DNA of 64,000 nucleotides from Polymyxa betae. Taxonomy: Eukaryota > Endomyxa > Phytomyxea > Plasmodiophorida > Plasmodiophoridae. A model generated the notes under the pieces. It was not told where the DNA came from. It saw only the letters and a program-made list of their open reading frames with translations, and made no database searches. Below are positions 45,301 through 56,826 of this stretch, piece by piece. Both the position numbers and the translations under genes were made by a program. The stretch spans positions 124,001 through 188,000 of the forward strand of contig RBZT01000499.1 in assembly GCA_003693705.1 (NCBI GenBank). The letters are read 5' to 3'. Each line of letters starts with the position of its first letter. The stretch's first letter is position 1.

Positions 45301-46490
45301 CTTCACATCGCTGACTTCAGCGTCGTTCATAACCGTCACACTCCTCAAATCGGTGAGGAATTCACGCGGGTTGACGACCGTCTGTCCTGTTACCGAATCC
45401 GACATCTTATCCAGATGGATACCTGCAGACAATCAGAGCTGATGACCACCGCCCCCAAACAGGCGTTCTGACCCAGGACTTTATAACGGGCCTCGCCCAG
45501 CTTGGTGAGGTCGGATGGTGCCGGCGTCTGCGATAGCGGCGTCGCCATTCCGTCCAACGTGACGTCAATCGAATTCGTTCTCTGCGTTGAGGCGATCGAT
45601 GATGCGATCACGCTATCAGGAACCGGCGTGAAAATTTCGGTTCGTCCACTTCCAGATCTGAACACAGGTTTAGCAGCTGGAAAAAACGAAATCTGGAAAC
45701 AGTCATTGTCAGTGAGAATCATCGAACCGTTTGTTTCGTTTCGAGAGATCTGCAGGCTCAGGGATATTTAGCCACTCTTCCTCGCTGAGCGAGGCCAGTT
45801 GCCGCTTCAGATCGGAGAACTGTTCCTGGATTTTTGGTCGGGTCTTCTGTCGCTCAGCATCTTCCTCTTGGGCGCGTCGTGCTTTGTAGGCAGCACGACG
45901 TTCCTCCATTCTGAAACCCATCGTCAATCGACAGCGCTCAAAACAAGCCCCAAAAAGGACGAACCCCGCAATCAGTTAACAAAGTGGATACATGAAATTG
46001 CTCAATAAAAGAAATACCAAAGCTATGTGATGATCACATCGACAAAGACAAATAAAAAACTACAGTTTTGCAAAAACGCAGAGAAATGATTAATAAGCAA
46101 GCGAATGACCTTTTATCTACAGATTCGTAGATGTTATCAGCTTCTCTATCTTCTGCATCATAGGGCGTTGATGCATCAAACAGCGACCCTCCATATCCAC
46201 TAAAGGCGTCATAATTCGATTCGCTGAGGTCCTCTTCGCGAACTTGGGGCGCCAGACCCGACATGCTCAGGGCGGCAGCCGTCGCTCCTCGCTGAGCTGC
46301 ATAACGATCTTCACGGGTGGCGACAGCCTTCGCCGGACCGATATCCGATCGCCTACGATCGTCAGCGAAGCCGATGGTGGCAGCTTCAGCCTTACGTTGT
46401 GAAACCAACAGCACCTCGACCGATGCCTGCTACATAGCCGGGCGGGGGAGCGCCAAAGCTCTTTGTCGGCGGTCGCGATGTCGTCGACAT
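42395..46490 (-). CDS. PRPF6: Pre-mRNA splicing factor PRPF6 / Prp6 (U4/U6.U5 tri-snRNP)
   Basis: Bridges U5 and U4/U6 snRNPs through HAT/TPR helical repeats. ATG 46490 starts [20 protein letters not shown] then [19 protein letters not shown], the PRP1 N-terminal signature. Then come [32 protein letters not shown], and [20 protein letters not shown] then EEWLNIPE. Downstream exons carry repeated helical pairs such as [35 protein letters not shown]-like, and [20 protein letters not shown]. The C-terminus reads [25 protein letters not shown] and stops at 42395. At least a dozen introns of about 45-60 nt break it up, consistent with a roughly 930-residue protein. Confidence 0.95.
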
Positions 46491-46872
46491 TGGCGCCAAC
46501 GAAGATACGCAATGAGAGAAATTTCAATCCGATTTCCGTAGACGGCAAGTATAACATCTTATAGCAAGTTTCCCTGCAATTTTGAACAATCAATAGGCCG
46601 AAGACGATTGTAAAAGGTTTTATTGAAAAGTGTGTCATTGGATTCTGGTGAGTTTTCGTTCAGGGGCGTATCTCGTACTGACCGATGATAAAGGTAAGCC
46701 CTGGCAAATAAGAAAGTCTTTGAAGGATTTTTTTGGGAGCGGGCTTACTATCTTAGCCAACTATTAATCAAAAGGAAACGATTCCAGATGTGATTGAGAT
46801 GTGGCCTCCTGCTGCCATGCAAGGCCCCTATAGATGGTCTGTCATATTGCGTAGTGAGCTGGTTATAGAAGG
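46491..46872. other. Divergent intergenic region, PRPF6 / aldo-keto reductase
   Basis: About 380 bp between divergent starts; promoters of both genes are expected. Open frames here are short and motif-free. I see no RNA gene. Confidence 0.55.
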
Positions 46873-48059
46873 ATGCAGATCCCATTGATCGGATTTGGAA
46901 CATATCAGGTTGTCAGCTGTGTCATCTTCATGAAACTATGGTGAATTGTTGTCTGTGTAGTTGTCCGGTCAGGTTTGTTATGATGCTGTTCTCACTGCTC
47001 TACGGGTTGGGTATCGGCACATTGATACTGCTGCAAACTGTAAGATGATCAAGTTGATGCTTTAACTAACATTGATCATTCATTAATCATACGAAATCTT
47101 TCCACGATTTCATGGACGTTTTGATATACGTTTTATTTGGAGTTTTTGATTGGTTGCAACATTGCCTTAAACTTTCTCAGATCGGAATGAAGACATTGTA
47201 GCACGTGCGATCGAAGACAGCGGAATTCCCAGAAGCGAGATTTATCTGGTTTCTAAACTACAGCCTCGTGATGCCTCATCAACTGAATCTGCATACAATG
47301 CAGCTCTGCAGTCATTATCACGTCTTCGAACTGATTATCTTGATTTGTAGGGGCTCTCTTCAACAATTGTTTTTGCACATCAGTTTAGAACTCGTTTTCA
47401 GATATTTAATCCATTGGCCAGCATGCGCTGGAATAAACTTGCAATCGCCAGAACAGAAATTAGTTCGTCTGCAATCCTGGCGTGCTCTGGAACGTTTGCA
47501 TTCTGAAGGCAAAGCGAGAGCCATTGGCGTTAGGTTAGCGATTCGTTGCACGGATCTTTGAACAATTCTGAAGCGGTTTTGCAGTAATTTTTTAGAAAGG
47601 CACCTTGCAGGCATACTGGACGAATGCCAGATTGCACCCAGCGTGAATCAATTCGAATTTCACCCGTTGCTTGTTGATCACGAATTGGTCTCTTTCTGCG
47701 CCTCAAACGGCATACAAATCGAATCGTATTCTCCAATCGCGCAGGTTAACAACTGCCCAGTGAATCATTTCGAATTATTATCTAAAATGTGGTTGTTGCA
47801 GGCGGACCCGGCTCTTTTGAAACATGCAGACATGAAGCGAATTGGCAAAGTCCATAATAAGACCCCTGCTCAAATCGCACTGCGATGGATTGTACAGCAG
47901 AAAATCGTGGCCATACCCAGAAGTTCTAATCCAGAACGAATTAAAGAAAATTTTGAAATTTCCGACTTTGAGCTGAGCCCAGACGAGATGGATACAATTA
48001 GTCGCATCCATCAAGTAACCACCAAAAGGATTTGCTGGGATCCCAACACAGTTGCTTAA
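46873..48059 (+). CDS. Aldo-keto reductase
   Basis: NADPH-dependent reductase of carbonyl compounds with a TIM-barrel fold. ATG 46873 gives MQIPLIGFGTYQ; after an intron LSGQVCYDAVLTALRVGYRH then IDTAANYRNEDIVARAI. Next come IYLVSKLQPRDASSTESAYN, LIHWPACAGINL, SWRALERLHSEGKARAIGV, PSVNQFEFHPLL, IESYSPIAQ and PAQIALRWIVQQKIVAIPRS then SNPERIKENFEI. The catalytic tetrad is complete: Asp in HIDTA, Tyr in NYRN, Lys in VSKLQ, His in IHWPA. The cofactor loop IPRSSNPERI suggests NADPH. The substrate is not predictable. The start is unambiguous; introns are short. Confidence 0.93.
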
Positions 48060-48112
48060 TGAGCAATCTTTGTGAATTTTCCATGTTTTTTATATTAAAC
48101 TCACTTGCTAAA

Positions 48113-51100
48113 CTACCTGCAGATTTTTGCTAGCAGCTCGTCGATTTTATGGGTGAATGATGCCCGGTCGGTTCCCAGCAATTTCCGCTTTAACTCGCGA
48201 ATTGACGGACCAGAGCTGGCATCTCGAGTGCGCTTCTTGGCTTGTGTTGGTGATCGAACTCCTCGTTCAGAAATGTCATTGCTAACCGGCAACAATGGCA
48301 TTGATGTCATTTTCTCGATCGACAGTGGAGGAACATTCCTGCAAAGAAGCAGCTGAAGCCCTCGCGAGAACAACTTTAGTAGCAAAGAATCGATTCGGCT
48401 GTTAACAATAACAACTACAAGTCCAGCTACGTCAGCACCTATTAACAAAAAGCACATTACTATAACATCACACATTATAGAAATGCGCCAACCTTCAACA
48501 AATGCCTGCTGCATGCGGGAGACAACAGGCTGTGAAGCAACAATACCCTGGAAGTTGTCTCTTACATAAGTGGTTAGAAAACCAATATGGTCCTCGATAG
48601 ATTCAGATGGAAGCTCTATTTCGGGAAGAATATGACTCTTGATTATAGATTTGGATTCTTGAAGTTGTTCGGACCCGGAATCGGGAATACCTGCAAAATG
48701 AGGACCAAAATCCAACCAACAGGAAAACAAACACACCTTGAGTCCAAATTGATTGCGCAATGTCAAACAATGCCTTGTTGAATACTGAAATCATCGCATT
48801 CGGATGGATTTGGAGAGAAACGATTTCTTTAGACCGTAACTGGATCACGTTCTCGAGCGAAACGAATGAGGAAGTCGATTCATGGATTTTGTTAAGCAAA
48901 AACCATTGTACACCTGATGGAGCTTACACTTCAGAAGCCTCTTTAGTTAAACTTACTTACTTTCAACAAGCAAATTAGCGATCGTAGATTCTGAAGAAAC
49001 ATGGACGAATGACAATCGTTCTTCAAACAAAGGAGGTAATTTAGACCGGAAAATTTCTTCAAAGGTCGGATCCGGCGAATTTCCAGAGTACAGCACAAGA
49101 ACAGGAACCTGAAAAACATCACTGAAAACCTCCTATCTCACCAAGTGCTGACTCACATTTGGCTCCAATTCATTAAGCGCACGAAGACGCAACAGCTCAA
49201 AATTCGTAAGTGGCTGAGATATATCCTGATAGGAAGCAAAGAACAAAATGCCCTGAATTGGCTGCTCGGAAAATTTACCAACGGTTCTAATTAACCTTAG
49301 CTCAAGATTGAACGCACCGTATAAGGGGCACTACAACCAGAAGATGAACATTACAATCGAGAAGCAAAAAGCCAGTCCACCTTCATATCGAAGCTTGGTT
49401 TATCATCCAGTGAAAGCAATTTTAGAGCAGCATTGCAAATTTTGAAATCAGCATACGGTCGGTTTTGAACTGACAAATATTAAAACAGCGAAGAGCACCG
49501 AAAAAAGTGCCATACCGGCATCCGAATACCGAAGTGTAGGAACAGAAACAGCAACACGTAAACGAACATTGGAGCGGGGCCGGTTTCGATCGCTGTTAAC
49601 CCGCTCAACAAGAAGTTGCATGAATGAGGGCTTCTGTTCTGGTGGAGGCAGAGCACGACGAATGGGATGGGCAACTGGAGTGATGGGTCTGCAAACCAAA
49701 TCATTAGCATTGGACTAGAAAAAGATGAGAAACTTGTACCTTGAGCGAGCCAGTCGCTTAAATTGCCTAATGCGAGCGCCTTCCCGATTCCATTTGCGGA
49801 ACCAAATGTGCTTCCTGAAAAGTGATGCGATCATATCAGCTCTTTGTCGATTCCATGTGCGGCTTCTCCATCGGTTTAGCCAGATATGGGTGAGAAAGAG
49901 ACGAGCAACTTTAGATAGCGCTGTCAAGTAAGCCTTTTGCTCAGAAAACTTTAAAGAAACTCATCAGCTGCCAAAGAAGAAGTAACATACAATATCACCT
50001 TTCGTTGAGCATTTTGTAGCTGTTTCCGACGCTTTTCATCTGCACGATTATTTCGAAGAGATTTGGCAAAATCGCGCCATGCCCTTAAGAATAACGATTT
50101 CTTCTCTAGTAGATCATTAATATTTTGATACAGCAATATAAATAACAAAATACTTATGGAGAATTTGCCACCGAATTCAACACAAAGCAGTTCAAGTTTC
50201 TTCAGGTGCAGCTGCAAGGCCTCTTCTTTCTGTTTGATAGCGAGCTGTTTCTGTCGCTAACTTCGGATTTAGAAGTCCAAATAGACAGAATGCATTCGCC
50301 CGACCTCTTCCTCAACTCGATTTCTCTCTTGGTGTTCGCGCTGAGCTCTAAGGTTTTCCTGATGTTCTTTAGCTTTAAAGTCCGGAGCAGTTCGTTGTTG
50401 GGTAACTGCAGTTGAAGCAGTTAAATCGCCCATTATAACCGCTTTCCTGGAAGGTTGTGGAGGCCCAATAAGAACTCGAGATCTGGTTGAACTTTAGTAT
50501 ATCGAAATCAAGCAACAAACCGCAATCATACCTCATCCATTCCACTTTAACATCCTCTTCCATTGGGGATGCGGTTTTAACCATTTCATTATTAACCACA
50601 GTGATACCATGAACTTCACAAAAGTGAAGTGCCTCAGGCAAGTCGTCGAACGCCAAAATCTCGATCTAGGACCGAAATTAGTACAGTAGGTAATCAAGAG
50701 ACAGAAAACCTACAAGAGACTGAAGTGGAAATGTCGATTGAACGGGTCCCATTCCATGGTATATAATCCGCAATGCTCGACTTCGAAATCCCCAGAGAAA
50801 TCCATGTACACAGCATTTCTGAAGATACGTTGCGCTAAGCCATAGTTTAGGCAAAGACAATAATATAAAGCCAGCATACCGAGAATTCAAGACACCAAAA
50901 AACCTGGAATAATTTAGACCTCTGAAACTCGCCATTAATTCACGAGCGACCTAAGCGCAACTGGTTTTCAAGAGCCGTCAAAATAACTAAAAAGCATACG
51001 CAAATAAGCGGTGAAGATCGAATATGAGCAGGCAGGTTCATCAGACGATCATTCAACTTATTAGTATCCCTCATATTGAGAAGTATCTGATACGAATAAA

Positions 51101-53122
51101 ACTCGGCTTCGCTTGGCGTTGCGATACCATTTTTCAAGCGAAGATCTTTGTAATAGTGATTCAGGGAAGTTATCGTGTGTGATACTTGCTGCAAATTCTG
51201 GAACTTTTGGAAGTCATCTTCCTTTTCTTCGCAGCTAGACGACAATGAGATTTCTATAGTACACTTCAAGGAGATGATAGCCTACAGTTCGTGATGCGAA
51301 AGAATGAAATATCTTGCAATCTGCTCATGTACAGTGGCGGCCAAAGTCTCAGCCTAAACTTGTTTAGCACCCCAAAAGGGACATTCCATGAACCATGCAG
51401 ACCTGATCTTGCAAAGCGAAATCTTTACGAACCGCTCGAAATCGATCTGTTACTGCTTAGAAAATACAGAAGAAGCCAGAGCACGGTGTTACCTCGAAGG
51501 AAGTTGTAGACATCTAATGGAGGTACTAAGTTGCTGTCCAAAACATGGTTAAACAGGTACTCGACGGTCTTTGCCAAAACTACTGGAGGACGAATCTGCA
51601 ATATGAGTTGAGAGTAATGAGGATCAAAAGAATTGGTTCGTACTTCAGATGGGGTTGCTGCGTGCATTCCGGCAGCAGAACGCTGATACTTTTTTACCAT
51701 CTTTCCGGGATCGGCACGTCGAGTCGATCGCAAATTACCGGAATCATCTTGAACACTTTCCAAAATATGGACATCCTGTATTCCGTTAGCATGTAGAGGC
51801 TGATAGAGAAGTTTGCACCATTTCAATATCACGTTTGCGTATTTCTTCTTCAGAGCACATTGTCATCAATGTCCCAACGATGCAAGCAGAGCCTGAGGCA
51901 AATTCGGGCTCCTCTTCGTCAATCAATTCGTCCGATAAAGATACAATTGGGGTAGTTTGTGTGGACTAGAAGCAAACCTCAGTGAAGTAGATTTAAAATG
52001 AAACTAAATTACTCACTGATTCTGGCGGGATGAAACTGGAACCACGAAATCGTCTAGAGCGAGCCGTAATAAGAGCTTCATCTGAAAGAAAATAAGCGGA
52101 AGTAAAGATAATCAGAAGCAATACCAGATGGTGCCTCAGAGTCGATTTCCTCTTTAGGAGAAGCAGGTGGCACAGGCTGAATAATTACTCATTAGCAGAT
52201 ATAAGGCGTAAGCAATGTAACAACTTCGACGATTTTAACAGTTTGTGCTGCTCCATGAATAGAACTCGCATTGAAGGTGACAGTGGCAGGATGAGTGGGA
52301 GACGCCTTCCTCGTGAACAATCCCTCCATTGGTGGTGAAGGCACAGGTGGAAAAGATTCGATTTTGGTCTCAGCAGGCACCGAGTTGTGGCCATCAGCAC
52401 TTTTCGTATCGTGCAGGAACTTGCAGGATTCGCCTTTGAGGCAAGCGCCGGCCAGGAAATATCGGCAGATGGCTTTAGGTCGAGCCTCGTGATTTGCAGT
52501 TGCTTTCGACCGAGACTCAGAATTTGCCCCAAAGACAAACTTTGGTGGCCCATCAACATGAGCAGACGGCGGAATTTCATGCAGAAAAGGGCAGCTTTCT
52601 CCATTCCTACAGGACCCTTTTTGGAAAAATGTACAATAACTGCGAGAAGGAGCAGAGGCTGAGGGAACCGGTTCGGAAGGTTTCATAGCTGCCGGCCTCA
52701 CAAATTCAGCAAATACGGATTCTGGAGGCTCTCTCCCAGCATCGTGTCCTGATAAAGCTGGAGGGTTTGAGGGACTCGTAAATTGAGGAAATGCCAGCGT
52801 TTGAAGACCAGGAAAACTCGAAGCGCTGGTTGAGAGTGAAGATGCAAACCCAAAACCAGTCTGGGATGTCGTCATGTTAGGGGCAGCGAAATTATTGGAC
52901 GAAAAACCTCCAAAAGGATTCGAAGCAGGTTTAAAAGCATCGGCCATGGAATTGCCGGATAATGGCGCGAATTGACCAAACGCTGGCAGTTTCGAATCAT
53001 TCATGGCTGTCCTACAAAGCCCAATGGAAAGGCGATAGCATGATTTTATAGGTTTCTTACTGTGAGAAAGAAGAGCTTTGCTGTTGCTGCTGTTGCTGTG
53101 CGTTTTCGAAGGCTGGAAACAT
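48113..53122 (-). CDS. SAC3: SAC3/GANP-family mRNA export scaffold with CCCH fingers and FG repeats
   Basis: SAC3/GANP is the TREX-2 scaffold linking transcription to mRNA export at nuclear pores. ATG 53122 gives MFPAFENA and a poly-Gln run; a short intron leads to MNDSKLPAFGQFAPL and an FG-rich region (PFGG, GFGFASS). Two CCCH zinc fingers follow, YCTFFQKGSCRNGESCPFLH and CRYFLAGACLKGESCKFLH, both C-x7-C-x5-C-x3-H. The SAC3 domain includes CIVGTLMTMCSEEEIRKRD, ADPGKMVKKYQRSAAG, RPPVVLAKTVEYLFNHVLD, and EAEFYSYQILLNMRDTNKL. GANP-like LPEALHFCEVHGITVVN and Arg/Lys-rich helices follow. The C-terminus has IRELKRKLLG before the stop at 48113. Many introns; internal boundaries are partly unresolved. 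Confidence 0.88.
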
Positions 53123-53715
53123 GATGGCTAAGTAATTCAACAAAACCAGAGCATTCTAGAGACTCGGGACCAAGCCAAGCCAAGCGACACAGACCAAGGC
53201 CAGTGTCTTCTTGAGGCTGAAGCAAGATTGGTCTGCAGCACCTGATTGGAGAAGAGTGGACTGGATACCCTCAGCACGGAGCTCCGTAGTCCCGCTTACA
53301 ATCACGAATTCAATTATGAGGTCAATCGGCGTTGGGGCTGGTTTGGGCTCTTTGCAGTCAATTCCATGGATCACCATCTACAAGGCTATTATTGAGCACA
53401 AAACACAATTGACTTAAGGACAATGCAAATCGAATGTTGGCAATTTAGTGATTTGCTTCGAGTTGAACTTTTCAACTGAGACTTCAGCTGCGGCTTGAGC
53501 TCAAGATGTAACTGATAGACTATCTATATTAGATATGCAGGTTGCAACTGAAGCACAACAAGGCGACATTTGACAAAGTGATTGAGTTTTGCTTTCTTAG
53601 CTCTATCCTATTGTTTGCTCTCAGCAATTCAACATTCATTGAGATTTAGGAGCAAACAGCTGAGCAGCTAATTCTCGGCACATGAACGTTGTCGAGAGAT
53701 GTACATTTATCAATT
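53123..53715. other. Intergenic between SAC3 and ARL6
   Basis: About 590 bp, both flanking genes on the minus strand. Overlapping open frames of about 70 codons on both strands (53156-53417) have no motif. The SAC3 promoter and ARL6 3' UTR should be here. No RNA gene is recognised. Confidence 0.5.
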
Positions 53716-54393
53716 ATCATCGTACCAGTTTTTGATCAAGCCATGCAATACCGTCTTGCAGCCCTTCACCTGTTAGCGAATTACTAGGACTATAGCAGGA
53801 TCTAAGTGAAAACACTCATAATTAACCGATTTGTCGTACGTGATTGTCCATGGGCGATCCGTAACCTGGTCCAATTTCAGGAGTTTCGACATTTCTGGAG
53901 CCGTCAATGCGTCAGGCAAGTCGATTTTATTTGCAAAGATCAGCAACGGTATCGGTTTTAAAGCAATATCTGGAATGCACGATTCAATGTTCGCCACTTA
54001 AAACGATTTGCCCAGTACCTTTATGACTTAGAAGCGCCTTAAGCTCGTCTTCCACGACACACATTCTGACGGTATCAGCCGAATCTATTACGAATATAAC
54101 TGCTTGCGCGTCTTGATAATAGTGCTCCCAAAGGTTTCTATATCGCCCTTGTCCTGACATATCGAACATAGTAAAATTGGTTGTGCCATGTCTGAAATTC
54201 TCAACTTGGAAACCCACAGTTGCTTGGGTCTCAGCTACCTGAAATGTGGTGTCATTATTGAAAATAAAGATGTTGCTAACTGAACTTTATCCTTTGCTGG
54301 TTTCAAATAGTTGATAATTGTGGATTTCCCGCTGTTATCGAGCCCAACAACAAGAACACGACATTTTTTTGTGCCTGAGAATATGCCACCCAT
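53716..54393 (-). CDS. ARL6: Ciliary small GTPase ARL6 / BBS3
   Basis: Recruits the BBSome coat to ciliary membranes in its GTP form. ATG 54393 gives [20 protein letters not shown] then [12 protein letters not shown]; Gly-2 allows myristoylation-type or amphipathic membrane binding, and GLDNSGKST is the P-loop. Later exons have [20 protein letters not shown] (switch II), [31 protein letters not shown] (G4 NKxD) and a C-terminal [20 protein letters not shown]. The string [16 protein letters not shown] is diagnostic for ARL6 rather than other ARF-like GTPases. Its start is 118 bp from the chosen start of divergent IFT54. Confidence 0.95.
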
Positions 54394-54511
54394 CAGGGTA
54401 AGCCGTAAAAGATTTAGAAATGGAAATGGACTGGGACTGACACTTTCTCAGTCTTATGAGCTTCGTGTCACATTGTTGAGCCTCCGATCTGGTGAGCAAT
54501 TCCAAGAAATC
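54394..54511. promoter_or_regulatory. Putative bidirectional promoter, ARL6 / IFT54
   Basis: Only 118 bp separate the ARL6 ATG from the likely IFT54 ATG at 54512. It contains no obvious RFX X-box. If the upstream in-frame ATG at 54383 were used instead, the two coding regions would overlap head to head by 11 bp. Confidence 0.5.
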
Positions 54512-56610
54512 ATGTCGCTCGACGATATGGTCGAAAAGACATCTACGCTGATCAGTTCGGTGATTCAGAAGCCCAAGATGACCCCAAAGTTACTTGCCAA
54601 ACCGCCATTTCGCTTCTTACACGACATCTTTATTGGAGTTACGAAGGCGACTGGGTTAGGCGAGGGCTTGTTTGAAGGCGATCTTCTCGATTCATCCAAG
54701 TTCCAAGACAACAAAGAAGCCAAAATGCTTTTCTTGAAGAGGTGGATTGACTTTGTCAGTGTTTCAGCCGGGGAATTGCTCCAAGCTGACCCAAGAAAAA
54801 TCATATCGGGGCTGGACGTCGAAAATACGAATTTGATGCTGCAAGCTTTCGCATTGCTTGCCGTTCGGGTTCGCGATGGCCTAGTATCCAATGCTGAACT
54901 TACCAACCGGTTCCTCGGCACCTCACCAGAAACATCAGCTGTTCAGCCAGGCTCCAATTTGATACGTCAACAGGAGCCGGTCGTCCAGAGCGCTCCTTCA
55001 CAGCCAGCATCACTAGGGTCTTCAATCGCATCGCATATGGATGACGCTAGTAATCCAATCCAACAAGGGACAAAGGCAATGGAGAGAAACCCTACGGATG
55101 CCAAAGTGACAGAAAGTATAACCGACAATGAAGTGGCAAAAGTGACGGAGAGGAAACCTATTACCAGTGATGACGTATCGTTGTCAACTCCTCCAAGTCT
55201 CTCTCGCCCAACCTCATTAACAAATGACAATTCATCAAGCGACAAATCATTCGTGGGGGTCACCCAACAGAAACTGGGAGCTATCATCACCCGACCGACC
55301 CTGAAAGCTGAACTGCTACAACGCCCGCCGCTTCGATTTCTTCAGGATGTTGTCAGAGAGGTTCATGCGGCTACAGGATGCCTGGGTAACAACTTCCAGC
55401 CCGAGGAATTGACTAAGAAGTTAGAAAAGGACGAGAAAGCAGCATTTTTGGAGAAACTGGTCGCGTTCATATCGTCAACGAGTGGAGTCGGGCTGAATAT
55501 CAATATCAAAAAAGTTCTTGCTGGACAGGATCCTGAAAGGACAAACGAACTTTTGCAGCTCCTTGCTGATATCGCCAGACAACACATGCTCAGGACCTCT
55601 GAGGTTGCTCCAAAATCATCAGCTGAATTTGAACTGAAACCTGCTCAAGCTAAAACAGATACTGATCGCTTATCGAAAACAAAGAACACCACGAAGGAGA
55701 CGCCGATAGAACAGGGAAAATCGATGAACAGTGGGCTCGATGACAAACCCATTAAACGCACTGCTTCAGAAGCCAAAATCGCACCCAAAAGAACAGATCT
55801 TCAAAACTCAAAACAGTAGACTTCTTTTTGGAATGTGTTTGAATACGGCTGAACCATTGTAGGTCATATCAAGAACAGGTATCCAGAACTTTGGATTTGC
55901 CTTTTTTGTCGAATGAGAAAACAGCAGTGGCAGGTGCTGCCCCTCCCAAAATCCAAGAATTCGCCAAGACGGATTCTAAGGTGGAAGAGTCAATCTCGGT
56001 TCCTAGCGGAATAATTTTAGAAGGCGAAGAAGCGAAAGACGATATCGATGATCAAGAAGATGAAGACGAAGATGCCAATGCTAGAGCTGATTTAGCAACC
56101 ACTCCTGGAACCGTAGAAGATGAAAAAAAGCACGGGCGTCTGGTACGAGATATTCTGAAGCAACAGGAGAAGTCAGCTGCCCTCAACGATATTCATGAGG
56201 GCCAGGCTTCAGCGGCTGAACGATCAGCTGGAATTAAGCTCGGCCGTATTGGCGGTAAAGACCGGCGAAGCAGTTATTCTCAACAAATGATCGACCACCT
56301 GAGAGAGAACATCCAGAAAGTATGTCAGAGTGTGAATCCGTTGGGCAAATGTATCGATTTCGTAGACGAGGACTTAGAACTGATGCGCCTTGAACTTGAT
56401 AAATGGAGACAGGAGCAAGTTGTTCAGAAAGCCAAATTGGAGAAAGAGCAAAAGGCTTCTGTCGAGTTCCTTCTGCCGCTAGAGAATGATCTGCAGAAGA
56501 TCGAGAAGCAAATTGCTGAGGCCAGGATTCGCACACAAAAGCTTCGAGGAAATATCATTCGAAATGATGACCAGCTTAAAATGTTACTAGAAAGGCAGAT
56601 AAAGGCTTAA
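54512..56610 (+). CDS. IFT54: Intraflagellar transport protein IFT54 (TRAF3IP1) with duplicated N-terminal domain
   Basis: IFT-B subunit that links kinesin and tubulin cargo. From ATG 54512 (MSLDDMVEKTSTLISSVIQK), the CH-like domain has LLAKPPFRFLHDIFIGVTKA, SVSAGELLQADPRKIISGLD and VENTNLMLQAFALLA. A Ser/Thr-rich linker leads to a second copy at about 55260-55610: ITRPTLKAELLQRPPLRFLQ, VREVHAATGC, INIKKVLAGQDPERTNELLQ then LLADIA. A 45-nt intron (about 55828-55872) joins the C-terminal part, with the acidic segment, DEKKHGRLVRDILKQQ, NIQKVCQSVNPLGKCIDFVD and the terminal coiled coil KLRGNIIRNDDQLKMLLER. Known IFT54 proteins have one N-terminal domain, so the duplication is unusual. Confidence 0.92.
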
Positions 56611-56652
56611 ATGGATGGAAATATATTTAATAGAAAATGTATAGAGAATATG

Positions 56653-56826
56653 TTAACGTCGCTTTTTCTTATCTTTTCTCTGTTGTCTTAACGATCTGCG
56701 AAGCTCTTTTCTCTCTTGCCGATTAGGATAGACGATGAAAACTCTATTCTTGGTTAGATCGAAATGGACATGACGTTCAGTGTGCCTGGGCTCTCCGACA
56801 ATCTGTTCAACAGCAGCCAGCGACAT
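56653..56826 (-). CDS. 57-aa basic protein with RVxF-like motif, paralogue 2
   Basis: ATG at 56826 to TAA ending at 56653, no intron. The protein starts MSLAAVEQIVGEP, carries RHVHFDLTKNRVFIVYPNR and ends KELRRSLRQQRKDKKKRR. It is the same length as the gene at 17296-17469 and matches it at about 37 of 57 positions, including all of RHVHFDL and KELRR. Strong conservation of the centre and tail between paralogues far apart in the window supports purifying selection. The centre resembles a PP1 RVxF-type docking motif. Convergent with IFT54, whose stop is 42 bp away. Confidence 0.7.
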   Translation of the reverse strand: MSLAAVEQIVGEPRHTERHVHFDLTKNRVFIVYPNRQERKELRRSLRQQRKDKKKRR

